Positions 8,980-17,894 of a stretch of DNA of 48,806 nt are shown piece after piece (position 1 is the stretch's first letter; the number at the start of each line of letters is the position of its first letter). The notes under the pieces are model-generated. The model was not told where the DNA came from, searched no databases, and saw only the letters and a list, made by a program, of their open reading frames with translations. The stretch covers positions 1 through 48,806 of the forward strand of contig JAFSMR010000027.1 in the NCBI GenBank assembly GCA_017447805.1, in the 5' to 3' direction. The position numbers and the translations under genes were made by a program. This DNA comes from Kiritimatiellia bacterium (GTDB lineage: Bacteria > Verrucomicrobiota > Kiritimatiellia > RFP12 > UBA1067).

Positions 8980-8993
8980 AAAAGAGTTCACAA

Positions 8994-9743
8994 ATGCCTG
9001 ATGTTTCCTCAAAGCGTCTCGATGTTCTGCTGTTCGAAAGCGGCAAAGCGGAAAGTCGCTCTGTCGCCCAGGCGCTTATTCTCGCCGGCAAAGTTCGCGT
9101 AGCCGGGCAAGTCGAAACCAAGGCTTCGCGAAAGGTGCCGGGCGATGCTCAAATCGAAATAGCTTCGCCGCCGCGTTTCGTATCGAGGGGCGGTGAAAAA
9201 TTGGAAGGCGCATTTTTCCTTTGGTCTGATTTGCTTAATGCGCAAGATAAAATCTGCCTCGATGTAGGTTCTTCGACCGGAGGCTTTACAGATTGCCTTT
9301 TGCAACACGGCGCGAAGAAAGTAATGGCCGTCGACGTCGGCACGAATCAGCTCGCATACAAACTCAGAATCGACGAGCGCGTTTGGGTTAAGGAAAATTT
9401 CAATGCCCGCTACATGAGGGCTGAAGATTTGCCGTTTGTTCCTGAAATCGCGGTAACCGATGTTTCGTTTATTTCCCTTCGTCTCATTTTGCCGCCGATC
9501 GAAAAAGTCCTTGCTCCCGGCGGTTTGATAGTTGCGCTGATAAAGCCGCAGTTCGAAGTCGGCAAGGGCAACGCGCCAGGGGGGCTTGTGAAAGATGAAT
9601 CGAAGCGCATTGCCGCAAGAGACGAAATTGTGGAATTCGGCAAGAACGAATTGGGCTTGGAGCTTCTTGGGCTCGCCCCATCGCCTATTCCAGGCCGGGA
9701 AAAAGGCAATATCGAATATCTTTCGTTTTGGAGAAAACCATAA
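8994..9743 (+). CDS. tlyA: TlyA-family rRNA 2'-O-methyltransferase
   Basis: The protein has 249 residues. An N-terminal S4 RNA-binding domain (about 5-62, [10 protein letters not shown]) is followed by an FtsJ-type SAM-dependent methyltransferase fold with the motif I stretch [16 protein letters not shown] (near 86). Characterised TlyA proteins methylate 16S and 23S rRNA riboses; many genomes label the family haemolysin A, a historical name. The start ATG at 8994 agrees with the S4 domain; the upstream purine stretch AAAGAG is a weak RBS. It lies 14 nt after the PEGA gene in the metG operon. Confidence 0.93.
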   Translation: MPDVSSKRLDVLLFESGKAESRSVAQALILAGKVRVAGQVETKASRKVPGDAQIEIASPPRFVSRGGEKLEGAFFLWSDLLNAQDKICLDVGSSTGGFTDCLLQHGAKKVMAVDVGTNQLAYKLRIDERVWVKENFNARYMRAEDLPFVPEIAVTDVSFISLRLILPPIEKVLAPGGLIVALIKPQFEVGKGNAPGGLVKDESKRIAARDEIVEFGKNELGLELLGLAPSPIPGREKGNIEYLSFWRKP

Positions 9744-9796
9744 CGGCAAAAACAGAAAATTTCACCCATAAAAAACAAAAAGAAGGAGAAAGACAA

Positions 9797-10975
9797 ATGT
9801 ACGGAAAATTCAAAGATCATCTTTGCGAGACGATTGCCGACCTAAAGGCCAAGTCTCTCTACAAGGAAGAAAAGATTATTGCAACTCCCCAAGGCGCGCG
9901 CGTTTTGCTCGAGAACGGGACAACTCTTCTCAATATGTGCGCCAATAACTATCTAGGGCTAGCAAACCACCCCGAGATCATCGAAGCTTCGCGCGAAGCG
10001 ACTTCGAAATACGGCTATGGCATGGCTTCCGTTCGCTTTATTTGCGGAACAGATTCCTTGCACAAACAGCTCGAGCGCACAGTCGCCGATTTCGTGAAGA
10101 CGGATGACGCAATTCTGTTCGGCAGCTGCTTTGATGCCAATGGCGGCGTGTTCGAATCGTTGCTGGGGCCTGAGGATGCGATTATATCCGATGCGCTGAA
10201 TCATGCTTCGATTATCGATGGCGTGAGACTTTGCAAAGCAAAACGCTTCCGTTACGCGAACGGCGACATGGTCGATCTCGAAAAACAGCTCATCGCCGCC
10301 GATGAAGCCGGCGTTCGCTATAAACTAATCGTAACTGACGGCGTATTTTCGATGGATGGCATCATCGCGCCGCTAAAAGAAATTTGCGATCTCGCAGATA
10401 AATACAGCGCGCTCGTTATGGTGGACGATTCCCACGCAGTCGGCGTTCTGGGCGAATCTGGTTCCGGCTCGGTAGAAGATTGCGGATGCGTCGGAAGGGT
10501 AGATATTATTTCCGGCACATTCGGCAAAGCGCTCGGTGGGGCTTCCGGCGGCTATATCGCCGCGCGTCAGGAAATCGTGGATATCCTTCGTCAAAAGGCG
10601 CGTCCGTATCTCTTTTCGAATGCCGTCCCGCCACCAGTAGCAGCCGCCTCTATAAAGGCGATCGAACTCGTGAAGACGAGACCGGAACTTCGCGATAACC
10701 TCAGGGCGAACGCAAAGCAGTTCCGCGAAGGTATGACGAAGCTCGGCTTCGATCTCGTGCCCGGTCACCATCCTATCGTTCCTGTAATGCTCGGCGATGC
10801 GGCAGTCGCGGTAAAGATGTCGGAAGGGCTCTACAAGAATGGAGTATATGCAACAGGCTTCTTCTATCCTGTAGTGCCGATGGGCAAGGCGAGAATCAGA
10901 ACCCAGATGTCTGCCGCGCATACTGCAGAGGATATCGATTTCGCAATCAACGCATTTGCAAAGGCAAGAGGATAA
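9797..10975 (+). CDS. kbl: Glycine C-acetyltransferase (2-amino-3-ketobutyrate CoA ligase)
   Basis: The protein has 392 residues, the usual length for Kbl. It is a PLP-dependent alpha-oxoamine synthase that interconverts glycine + acetyl-CoA and 2-amino-3-ketobutyrate in threonine catabolism. Visible features are [11 protein letters not shown] at the N terminus, DDSHAVGV, and the PLP-lysine motif [10 protein letters not shown] (Lys near 244). GAAGGAGA precedes the ATG at 9797. The partner threonine dehydrogenase (tdh) is not in the window. A paralogue of the same fold, the BioF half of the protein at 12543-14408, lies nearby; the Kbl call rests on overall similarity, so another alpha-oxoamine synthase specificity is possible. 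Confidence 0.9.
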   Translation: MYGKFKDHLCETIADLKAKSLYKEEKIIATPQGARVLLENGTTLLNMCANNYLGLANHPEIIEASREATSKYGYGMASVRFICGTDSLHKQLERTVADFVKTDDAILFGSCFDANGGVFESLLGPEDAIISDALNHASIIDGVRLCKAKRFRYANGDMVDLEKQLIAADEAGVRYKLIVTDGVFSMDGIIAPLKEICDLADKYSALVMVDDSHAVGVLGESGSGSVEDCGCVGRVDIISGTFGKALGGASGGYIAARQEIVDILRQKARPYLFSNAVPPPVAAASIKAIELVKTRPELRDNLRANAKQFREGMTKLGFDLVPGHHPIVPVMLGDAAVAVKMSEGLYKNGVYATGFFYPVVPMGKARIRTQMSAAHTAEDIDFAINAFAKARG

Positions 10976-10981
10976 TCCGAA

Positions 10982-12553
10982 ATGAGCGAAAAGGGCTATC
11001 TTGTTCGAGGCGGACTTATTGTAGACGGCAAAGGCAATAAGGCCTATGCCGGCGATATAGTTATCGAGGGGGAAAGGATTAAAGAAATCCTCCCCCCTGG
11101 CGCAAAGGCGCCCGACCTCGAAGAGATAGCTGCTTTCGGCAAAATCGTCTCGCCCGGTTTTATCGATTGCCACTCGCATTCGGATGCATATTTGATAATC
11201 GAGCCGCAAGCGCCGAGTAAAATATCTCAAGGCGTCACGACAGAAATCAACGGACAGTGTGGCGGGTCGATTGCCCCTCGTTATGGCGAGGCGCGACTAT
11301 CTTCCGATTGGGCGACTTTGCTCGGCGAACGATTGACATGGCATTCGCTGGAAGAATATCGTGAAGTTCTCGAAGAAGCGCGCCCGGCCATAAATACAAT
11401 CGAATTCGTCGGGCATAATACTCTTCGCTCGTCGGTAGTAGGTTACAAAGGCAGAGAGGCGACGGAGGAAGAGCTGAAAAAAATGAAGTACCTCCTCGAG
11501 GCAAGTCTCGATCAAGGTGCGTGGGGTTTGACGACCGGCCTTATTTATCAGCCCGGCAAATATTCTACTCCGGCTGAAGTGGAAATGCTGGCGAGCGCCG
11601 CTGCGAAGAAGGGCGGCTTTTACGCAACTCACATGCGATCTGAAGGCGATACGATTCTCGAGGCGATAGATGAAGTAATAGCTTTAGCCAAAGCGACGGG
11701 AATTCGCGCAGAAATTTCCCATCTGAAAACAAGCGGCAAGCGCAATTGGTCGAAGATCGATGCTGTAATCGAAAAGATTTCCGGCGCGATCGATTCCGGC
11801 TATCTAATCGGCTCGGATAGATATCCCTACACCGCCGCTGGCACAGATCTCGATATCGTATTTCCTGATTGGGCAGGCGAAGGTGCGGCAAAGGCGGAAA
11901 TGGAACGCCTGAGAGATTCCGCTATACGCCAAAGGATAGTCGATGAAATAAATTCTTCTACCCGCGATTGGTCGCTTGTCATGATAGGCGGAGTATGGTG
12001 CGAAGAGAACAAGAAATACAGCGGGCGAATAGTTGCAGATATCATCCGCACGGAAGGTTGCTCGGCGGGCGAACTCGTATGCCGGATTCTCGAGCGTGAT
12101 GAATGCCGCACAGGCGGCTTTTTCTTTGGGATGAGCGAAGAAAACCTTGCGAAAATCTATTCTCAGAGCTGGATTCTTCCGGGTTCTGATGCAAGCCTTC
12201 GCGCGCCTTGGGGACCCCTAGGCGCAGATCATCCGCATCCTCGCGCATACGGCACGATGCCGGAATTTTTCCGCCGCTTGAGAGCGCTAGGCTTTTCGCG
12301 AGAAGAGACCATAAAGCGTATGACGGGCGATGCCGCGAAGCGATTTGAAATTTCTTCGCGCGGCGTAATCGAGAAAGGCGCATTTGCCGATATCGTGGTT
12401 TTCGATGAAAATGAATTCAAATCGAATTCCACATATTTGAATCCACACCGATTTTCTTCCGGCGTAGAGGCGGTTTTCGTAAATGGCGCGCTTTCATATC
12501 GCAAAGGCGAATTCACCGAAGAGCGCCGCGGTAAATTCCTCGCTAAAGCTTGA
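10982..12553 (+). CDS. N-acyl-D-amino-acid deacylase-type amidohydrolase
   Basis: The protein has 523 residues of the amidohydrolase superfamily, D-aminoacylase branch. It has the metal-binding HxH (DCHSHSD, His64/His66), a later HMRSE strand, SHLKTSG, and the C-terminal GSDASLRAPWGP aspartate motif. Such enzymes hydrolyse N-acyl-D-amino acids or related D-aminoacyl compounds in the cytoplasm; the exact substrate cannot be read from sequence. It starts 6 nt after kbl (GAGG upstream of ATG) and ends the metG operon. Its last 11 nt overlap the end of the convergent bioWF gene, with no terminator between them. Confidence 0.88.
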   Translation: MSEKGYLVRGGLIVDGKGNKAYAGDIVIEGERIKEILPPGAKAPDLEEIAAFGKIVSPGFIDCHSHSDAYLIIEPQAPSKISQGVTTEINGQCGGSIAPRYGEARLSSDWATLLGERLTWHSLEEYREVLEEARPAINTIEFVGHNTLRSSVVGYKGREATEEELKKMKYLLEASLDQGAWGLTTGLIYQPGKYSTPAEVEMLASAAAKKGGFYATHMRSEGDTILEAIDEVIALAKATGIRAEISHLKTSGKRNWSKIDAVIEKISGAIDSGYLIGSDRYPYTAAGTDLDIVFPDWAGEGAAKAEMERLRDSAIRQRIVDEINSSTRDWSLVMIGGVWCEENKKYSGRIVADIIRTEGCSAGELVCRILERDECRTGGFFFGMSEENLAKIYSQSWILPGSDASLRAPWGPLGADHPHPRAYGTMPEFFRRLRALGFSREETIKRMTGDAAKRFEISSRGVIEKGAFADIVVFDENEFKSNSTYLNPHRFSSGVEAVFVNGALSYRKGEFTEERRGKFLAKA

Positions 12554-14408
12554 GCGCTTCTTTTATCGCCTCGGCTGCACGCTTTAATATTTCATCATCC
12601 AGCGAAAGATTTATTGCCGCGCGAAGACGCGCCGAACCTTTTGCTACGCTTGGATAGCGAATTGCCGGAACGAGAAATCCTTGCTCTTCGAGAGAGTGCG
12701 AAATTTCAAGCGCTTTTCTTTCGTCGCCTATCAGAATAGGAATAATTGCGCTTTGGCCTAACGCTTTGTTTTCTTCGAGCCCGAGTGCATTTACGAAAAG
12801 AGATATCTTCGCCTTTAGCGACTTTACTTTATCCGGTTCGTTTTCGAGAATCGTAAGCGCCATATCCGCAGAAGCCATATTTGCGGCGCTTGGGGCAGTA
12901 TTGAATATAAAAGGACGTGATTTTTGCCGCAGGTATTCGACCAGCTCTTTTCTTCCAGCGATATATCCACCTGCGGAACCTAGCGCTTTGGATAATGTCC
13001 CCATTTGGATATCTGGCGCGCGGCACGAGAAGAATTCCTTGAGCCCGTGGCCTGTATTGCCGACTACACCGATGGAGTGCGCTTCGTCTACATACGAAAG
13101 AGTATTGTATTTTTCGCAAAGTTCGATGAAGCGCGGTAAATCGAGTATATCGCCATCCATCGAAAATACTCCATCCGACACAACCAAAACGTTGCCGCTG
13201 CGAGGAAGGGTGGATAGTATTCTCTCGAGCGATTGCATATCGCGATGGGGATAAATGCAAATTTCCGCCCTACTCAATCTCGCACCATCTACAATCGAGG
13301 CGTGATTGAGTTCATCGGATACGATAAAATCGCCTTTGCCTACGAGCGTGGAAATCGCGCCTAGATTGGCCATGTAGCCTGTCGAATAAACTATTGCATC
13401 ATCAGTCCCTTTGAAGCGCGCTATATGTTCTTCAAGAAGTTTGTGGGGCGGCTGTGTTCCTGTTACTAGGCGCGAAGCGCCTGTACCAGCCCCATATTCC
13501 AATGTCGCTTTGGCGGCCGCTTCTTTTATTCTTGGTTCGCTTGCTAGATTTAGATAATCGTTTGAAGAAAAATTGGCGATGCATCTTTCTTCGCTCTTCC
13601 AAATGCGAATTTTTCTAGTTAATCCAGCTTGATTATATTTTTCAAGCGCATCGGAAAATTCGCCGTAATAATCTTTTTTAATGCAATCGCGACTTGAAGT
13701 CGTTACGATAACGCATTGTTTTTCGAGATAGCGGATTGTTTCGGCGGCATCTTCACGTTTGCCGCGATATAGAAAAATGCGTCCGCCCGCTTTATCGCCT
13801 TTTTCTTTCAGGGGATTAATGCGGTGATAAATCCCATTTGCCGCGATATAGCCGGTCGTGTAGTCTGGGTCGTCCGAGACGCAGATTTCTGCGATTATGT
13901 TTGGCGCTGAAAGCACTTTACTTGCAAGGGCAATCGCTTCCGTGAAATGATCTTTAATCGCGGCATTTGGCGAAGGGGTGGAATCCATGAAAGTCGCGCG
14001 AACGCCGCGCTCTTTATCAGGCTCTAATCTTTCCAGGGTATCCGCATCAAGAAGCATTGCCCCGCGCATCGAATATGTTTCTTTGAAGAGTTCCCGGATT
14101 TCCGGAATTCGATTTATGCCGGAAGACGCGAGCACATTTTCTATAACAAGCCAACCCTCTTGAACGGTAGAAGCTTTTTCTTCGACTACTTTCAATGCGT
14201 TTATGCGGATGATATTTTCTTGCCGCTCGATTTTGAGATTGACGGAATCTGCCTCGCCTCTTTCATGGGAGAATGCTCTCTTTACCAGCGCATCGAGAGT
14301 AGCTTCTATTCTATTCTTCTCGACTATTCTTTCTGCGCCGGAGATATGTTCGCCATCAAGCGAAGCGCGCATTTTTACGCCGTATAATTGACTGGAATTC
14401 TTATTCAT
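12543..14408 (-). CDS. BioW-BioF fusion: 6-carboxyhexanoate-CoA ligase / 8-amino-7-oxononanoate synthase
   Basis: The 621-residue protein fuses two consecutive biotin enzymes. Residues 1 to about 245 match BioW: YGVKMRASLDGEHISGAERIV near the N terminus and GGRIFLYRG near its end. BioW makes pimeloyl-CoA from pimelate, CoA and ATP. Residues about 250-621 match BioF: SSNDYLNLASEP, DEAHSIGVVG and the PLP-lysine motif GTLSKALGSAGG. BioF condenses pimeloyl-CoA with L-alanine. The ATG at 14408 has GAGGA upstream and overlaps the end of the BioD-BioA gene by 8 nt. With that gene it covers every step from pimelate to dethiobiotin; BioB is not in the window. Confidence 0.9.
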   Translation of the reverse strand: MNKNSSQLYGVKMRASLDGEHISGAERIVEKNRIEATLDALVKRAFSHERGEADSVNLKIERQENIIRINALKVVEEKASTVQEGWLVIENVLASSGINRIPEIRELFKETYSMRGAMLLDADTLERLEPDKERGVRATFMDSTPSPNAAIKDHFTEAIALASKVLSAPNIIAEICVSDDPDYTTGYIAANGIYHRINPLKEKGDKAGGRIFLYRGKREDAAETIRYLEKQCVIVTTSSRDCIKKDYYGEFSDALEKYNQAGLTRKIRIWKSEERCIANFSSNDYLNLASEPRIKEAAAKATLEYGAGTGASRLVTGTQPPHKLLEEHIARFKGTDDAIVYSTGYMANLGAISTLVGKGDFIVSDELNHASIVDGARLSRAEICIYPHRDMQSLERILSTLPRSGNVLVVSDGVFSMDGDILDLPRFIELCEKYNTLSYVDEAHSIGVVGNTGHGLKEFFSCRAPDIQMGTLSKALGSAGGYIAGRKELVEYLRQKSRPFIFNTAPSAANMASADMALTILENEPDKVKSLKAKISLFVNALGLEENKALGQSAIIPILIGDERKALEISHSLEEQGFLVPAIRYPSVAKGSARLRAAINLSLDDEILKRAAEAIKEALKL

Positions 14409-16359
14409 GAAAACCGGTATCCTCGAAATTTTCGTCTGGCGCACAAGAAGCCAAATCGAGCATTGCCTCGGTAATTCGCTCTATCGTTTTAGTGTCGCTT
14501 ATCAAAGGCGGCATAGTATAGATAAAATTCGAGAAAGGCCTTAGCCATACTTTATGCGAATCGATTGCTCTATCTATATCTTTAGCGGCCGGCAAGCGCT
14601 CCACTTCGATTATTCCTACGGCGCCGATGCTCCTTACATCTTTTACATTTGGAAATTTCCTCGCTTCTTCAAGACGCGATTTCAGAAGTTTCGAAATATT
14701 ATCGACTTTCAGTCTGTAATTTTCTTTTGCGAAGATATCCAAGGAAGCGCAAGCTGCCGCGCATGCTAGAGGATTCGCCATATAGGTCGGCCCGTGCATT
14801 AACGCAGAAGGCGAGCCCGAAGAAATCGTCTCGGCGATTCGTGAAGAAGCGATAGTGGCCGCTAGCGTTATATGCCCGCCGGTCAGCGCTTTACCGACAG
14901 TCATGATATCTGGCTTTACACCCGCATATTCGCAAGCCCAAAGAGGTCCGGTGCGGAAAAATCCGGTTGCGATTTCGTCGAAGATGAGGACGAAATCATT
15001 TTCATCTGCGATGCGGCGAAGTGTGCGAAGATATTCGGCGTCATATATATTCATTGCATTTGCCGCTTGTAAAATCGGCTCGCAGATAATTCCCGCGATT
15101 TCGTCTTTATGTTTTTCTGCTTCTTCGATAATCGAGCTCGGGTCGAAGGGCGAGGTCGGTTTATCGGCGAAGAAATGCTTCGGCAACATTCCGGCAAATA
15201 GCGTATGCATTCCATCAGGGTCAGATAATGCCATGGCGCAAGCGGTATCTCCGTGATAACCGCCTTTGAGAGCGAGCATCTTTGTCCTTTTGGGTCTATT
15301 GGATGCGTGTTGATATTGCGTGGCCATCTTTACGGCTACCTCTACGGCGATAGAGCCGGAATCTGCGAAGAAAATTTTATCGAGTCCGCTTGGCGTAATC
15401 GCAGAAAGCTTTTCTGCGAGATTAATTGCCGGCTCGTGGGTAAACCCGCCGAACATTACATGCGGCATTTGCCCGGATTGTCTGCGGATTGCATCTGTGA
15501 TTTCCGGTCTGTTATGACCATGTGCCGCGCACCACCACGAAGACACGGCGTCGATAAGGCGCGTGCCGTCGGCAAGTTCGATTTCCGCTCCGCTGGAATA
15601 TCTTGCCATTCTAACACGCCTGGAATCGCCGAGAGGCGCGTAAGGATGCCAAATATGTTTTTTGTCGAATGCGCTCAGGCGAAGTTCCTCGTCTTTTGCA
15701 ATTGGTTCATGGGGAATATCGACAAAGCCGAATCTTTCCACGCTCGCGGATATATTGTTTTCCTTCAGCCAATTTTCTATTGCCTTTGGAGTGTCTTCGT
15801 CGATGGTAGGATCTACATCTTTAGCCCAATTGTAGATTATTTTGAGAATTTTAATTCCGCGGCTTTTTGCCGCCTCGAGCGAAAGGAGCGTTTCGTTAAT
15901 CGAGCCGAGCTTTCCGTTCGTAACGAGAATGAGCGGCCAATTTTCTTTTGCGGCGATATCGATGGAAAGAATATTTTTTGCAAGCGGAACCATAAGGCCG
16001 CCCGCAGATTCGACGAGAACCAGCTTTCTTCTTTTTGCGCACTCGTTTACCGAGCTTACGATTTTTTCGATATCTACTTTCTTGCCTTCAAGGCGCGCCG
16101 CCAAATCTGCGGAGGATGGAAACGAAAAAATCTGCGGGGCGGTAAGGCCTTCGTCGTCTTCAGGGAATCTTACGCCGCCCATTAGCTTTCTATGCATTTG
16201 AAGATCTTCGGAAAACCCAACGCAACCGGTCTGCACCATTTTTACGGTAATAGCATCGATTCCTTTTTCGCGTGCATCTCGCGCGAGAATGCCTGTGACG
16301 ATACTCTTGCCCACGCCTGTTCCAATTCCAGAGATAAATATTACGCCTTCAGTTTGCAT
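14401..16359 (-). CDS. BioD-BioA fusion: dethiobiotin synthetase / DAPA aminotransferase
   Basis: The protein has 652 residues. The N-terminal ~215 residues are BioD: P-loop GIGTGVGKS, VQTGC and the ESAGGLMVPL strand. BioD closes the ureido ring with CO2 and ATP. From about 230 on it is BioA: HIWHPYAPL, GGYHGDT, DEIATGF and the PLP-lysine motif TVGKALTGGH. BioA aminates 8-amino-7-oxononanoate with SAM as usual donor. The order in the polypeptide is the reverse of the order of reactions. The ATG lies 19 nt inside the end of the upstream rluB gene, so translation is coupled. Both halves keep their key motifs. Confidence 0.92.
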   Translation of the reverse strand: MQTEGVIFISGIGTGVGKSIVTGILARDAREKGIDAITVKMVQTGCVGFSEDLQMHRKLMGGVRFPEDDEGLTAPQIFSFPSSADLAARLEGKKVDIEKIVSSVNECAKRRKLVLVESAGGLMVPLAKNILSIDIAAKENWPLILVTNGKLGSINETLLSLEAAKSRGIKILKIIYNWAKDVDPTIDEDTPKAIENWLKENNISASVERFGFVDIPHEPIAKDEELRLSAFDKKHIWHPYAPLGDSRRVRMARYSSGAEIELADGTRLIDAVSSWWCAAHGHNRPEITDAIRRQSGQMPHVMFGGFTHEPAINLAEKLSAITPSGLDKIFFADSGSIAVEVAVKMATQYQHASNRPKRTKMLALKGGYHGDTACAMALSDPDGMHTLFAGMLPKHFFADKPTSPFDPSSIIEEAEKHKDEIAGIICEPILQAANAMNIYDAEYLRTLRRIADENDFVLIFDEIATGFFRTGPLWACEYAGVKPDIMTVGKALTGGHITLAATIASSRIAETISSGSPSALMHGPTYMANPLACAAACASLDIFAKENYRLKVDNISKLLKSRLEEARKFPNVKDVRSIGAVGIIEVERLPAAKDIDRAIDSHKVWLRPFSNFIYTMPPLISDTKTIERITEAMLDLASCAPDENFEDTGFHE

Positions 16360-17063
16360 ATTTCATCCTCTTTCAATTCACGCCATTCGCCCGGCTTCAA
16401 ATCTTCCGGCAAACGCAATTTTCCTATGGCGATTCGCTTTAGTTTTACAACGCTCAAGTGCGCCGCCGAGCACATGTAACGGATTTGCCGCTTTCTTCCT
16501 TCCCTCAAGCGAAATTCTAGTTCTGTTATATTATCCGATCGTACCTTGATTACTTTTACCGGAACTCTATTGGTAAGATAGCCATCGGGCATTTCGATTC
16601 TTCCTCGCAAAACAGCGAGTTTTTCTTCATTCCATTTTCCGGCAGCTTGCACGATATAGGTTTTTTCGTGTTCGAATCTCGGATGGGTCAATTGAAGCGC
16701 GAGATTGCCGTCGTTGGAAAGAAGAAGCATTCCTTCGGAATCTTTATCAAGCCGCCCGATCGGCACAAGACGTTCCTTTATTTTTCCGCGAATGAAATCG
16801 GCGACAGTCTTGCCGCCAAAAGGGTCGCTCATGGTCGAAAGAACGCCGACTGGTTTATACAGAATAATCGTGCGCTTTTTTTCTTCTTCCTTAAGGCGTT
16901 TGCCATCGACAAGTATTCTAGCTTGCGAAGAATCGAATCGCGCGCCGGGTTCTGTTACGATGTTCCCATTGACTACGACTCTGCCTTCTTCGATTATCGC
17001 TGCGGAGGCGCGGCGTGAAGCGACACCCGCGCGAGCAAGAATATTCTGCAATCTTTCTTCCAC
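16341..17063 (-). CDS. rluB: RluB/RsuA-type rRNA pseudouridine synthase
   Basis: The protein has 240 residues: an S4 domain (1-60, ERLQNILARAGVASRR) and a pseudouridine synthase domain with catalytic aspartate in GRLDKDSEG and the late REGRKRQIRYM motif. The family modifies a uridine in 23S rRNA (RluB, RluE, RluF) or 16S rRNA (RsuA). The S4 domain and LARAGVASRR start favour RluB, but the exact target is not certain. It starts 3 nt after the thiD stop, and its own end contains the start of the BioD-BioA gene. The grouping with vitamin genes looks like operon packing rather than a shared pathway. Confidence 0.88.
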   Translation of the reverse strand: MEERLQNILARAGVASRRASAAIIEEGRVVVNGNIVTEPGARFDSSQARILVDGKRLKEEEKKRTIILYKPVGVLSTMSDPFGGKTVADFIRGKIKERLVPIGRLDKDSEGMLLLSNDGNLALQLTHPRFEHEKTYIVQAAGKWNEEKLAVLRGRIEMPDGYLTNRVPVKVIKVRSDNITELEFRLREGRKRQIRYMCSAAHLSVVKLKRIAIGKLRLPEDLKPGEWRELKEDEICKLKA

Positions 17064-17066
17064 TTT

Positions 17067-17876
17067 TTAGAAATTCCTCCTGACGGCGGACCTCGCGAAA
17101 TCGAGAACACCGCAATTTTTGCCGACGAAATAAGACGCGGCGATTGCTTCGCGAACAAATGCCTTCGCGCCATCGACGGCCTGCGCGAGGTCTCTACCTA
17201 GCGCAAGTTCGCATGCTAGCGCGGCCGCGAGCGAACAGCCTGTGCCGTGAGTGGAAATCGGCTCGTTTATTTTTTCGCCGGAAAAAACGCTCATCATGCC
17301 ATTTTTATCGCAGAGTATATCGTCCGCCTTGTCGTTCTCGCCGTGTCCGCCTTTTACGAGAACTGCCGCGCCATATTTTTCGTGGAGTTTCAAGGCGAGT
17401 TCCTCTGGCTTATACTTTCCGCCGCATAGCGCTTCGGCTTCGGGAATATTTGGCGTCAAGATTTCCGCTTGCGGGAATAGGCTTTTCTTTAACATTTCAA
17501 CCGCATCTTCTCCAACGAGTTTTGCGCCGCTCGTAGCGATCATTACAGGGTCGATTACCTTCTTTATTTCCGGATGCGACATAAGTCTATCGGCAACGAC
17601 TTCTATAGCTGCGGCGCTCGGCAGCATTCCGGTCTTGAGAGCGCGGATATTATAAACGCCCAGAACCGCATCAAGCTGCGCGCCTACGAGATCGGGCGGC
17701 GTAGCGAGGACCCCCGTTACGCCGAATGGATTTTGCGCCGTTATGCTCGCGATTACCGTGCAACCATGAAGATTGTAGGCGTGAAAGGCCCGGAGGTCCG
17801 CCTGGATTCCTGCATTGCCGCCAGAATCGGATCCGGCGATTGTAAGGCAGCATTGGCGCATTTCTTCTTTGTTCAT
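17067..17876 (-). CDS. thiD: Hydroxymethylpyrimidine/phosphomethylpyrimidine kinase
   Basis: The protein has 269 residues. It is a ribokinase-fold kinase that phosphorylates HMP and then HMP-P to give HMP-PP for thiamine synthesis. It shows the ThiD start LTIAGSDSGGNAGIQADL, DPVMIATSG, LTPNIPEAE and the C-terminal GTGCSLAAALA anion hole with the catalytic Asp/Cys region. The product of ThiC (gene at 26571 in this window, another transcription unit) is its substrate, so two of the pyrimidine-branch steps are present. It starts 18 nt after dinG in the minus-strand operon. Confidence 0.94.
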   Translation of the reverse strand: MNKEEMRQCCLTIAGSDSGGNAGIQADLRAFHAYNLHGCTVIASITAQNPFGVTGVLATPPDLVGAQLDAVLGVYNIRALKTGMLPSAAAIEVVADRLMSHPEIKKVIDPVMIATSGAKLVGEDAVEMLKKSLFPQAEILTPNIPEAEALCGGKYKPEELALKLHEKYGAAVLVKGGHGENDKADDILCDKNGMMSVFSGEKINEPISTHGTGCSLAAALACELALGRDLAQAVDGAKAFVREAIAASYFVGKNCGVLDFARSAVRRNF

Positions 17877-17894
17877 CTCAAGTACTGGCTCCTT

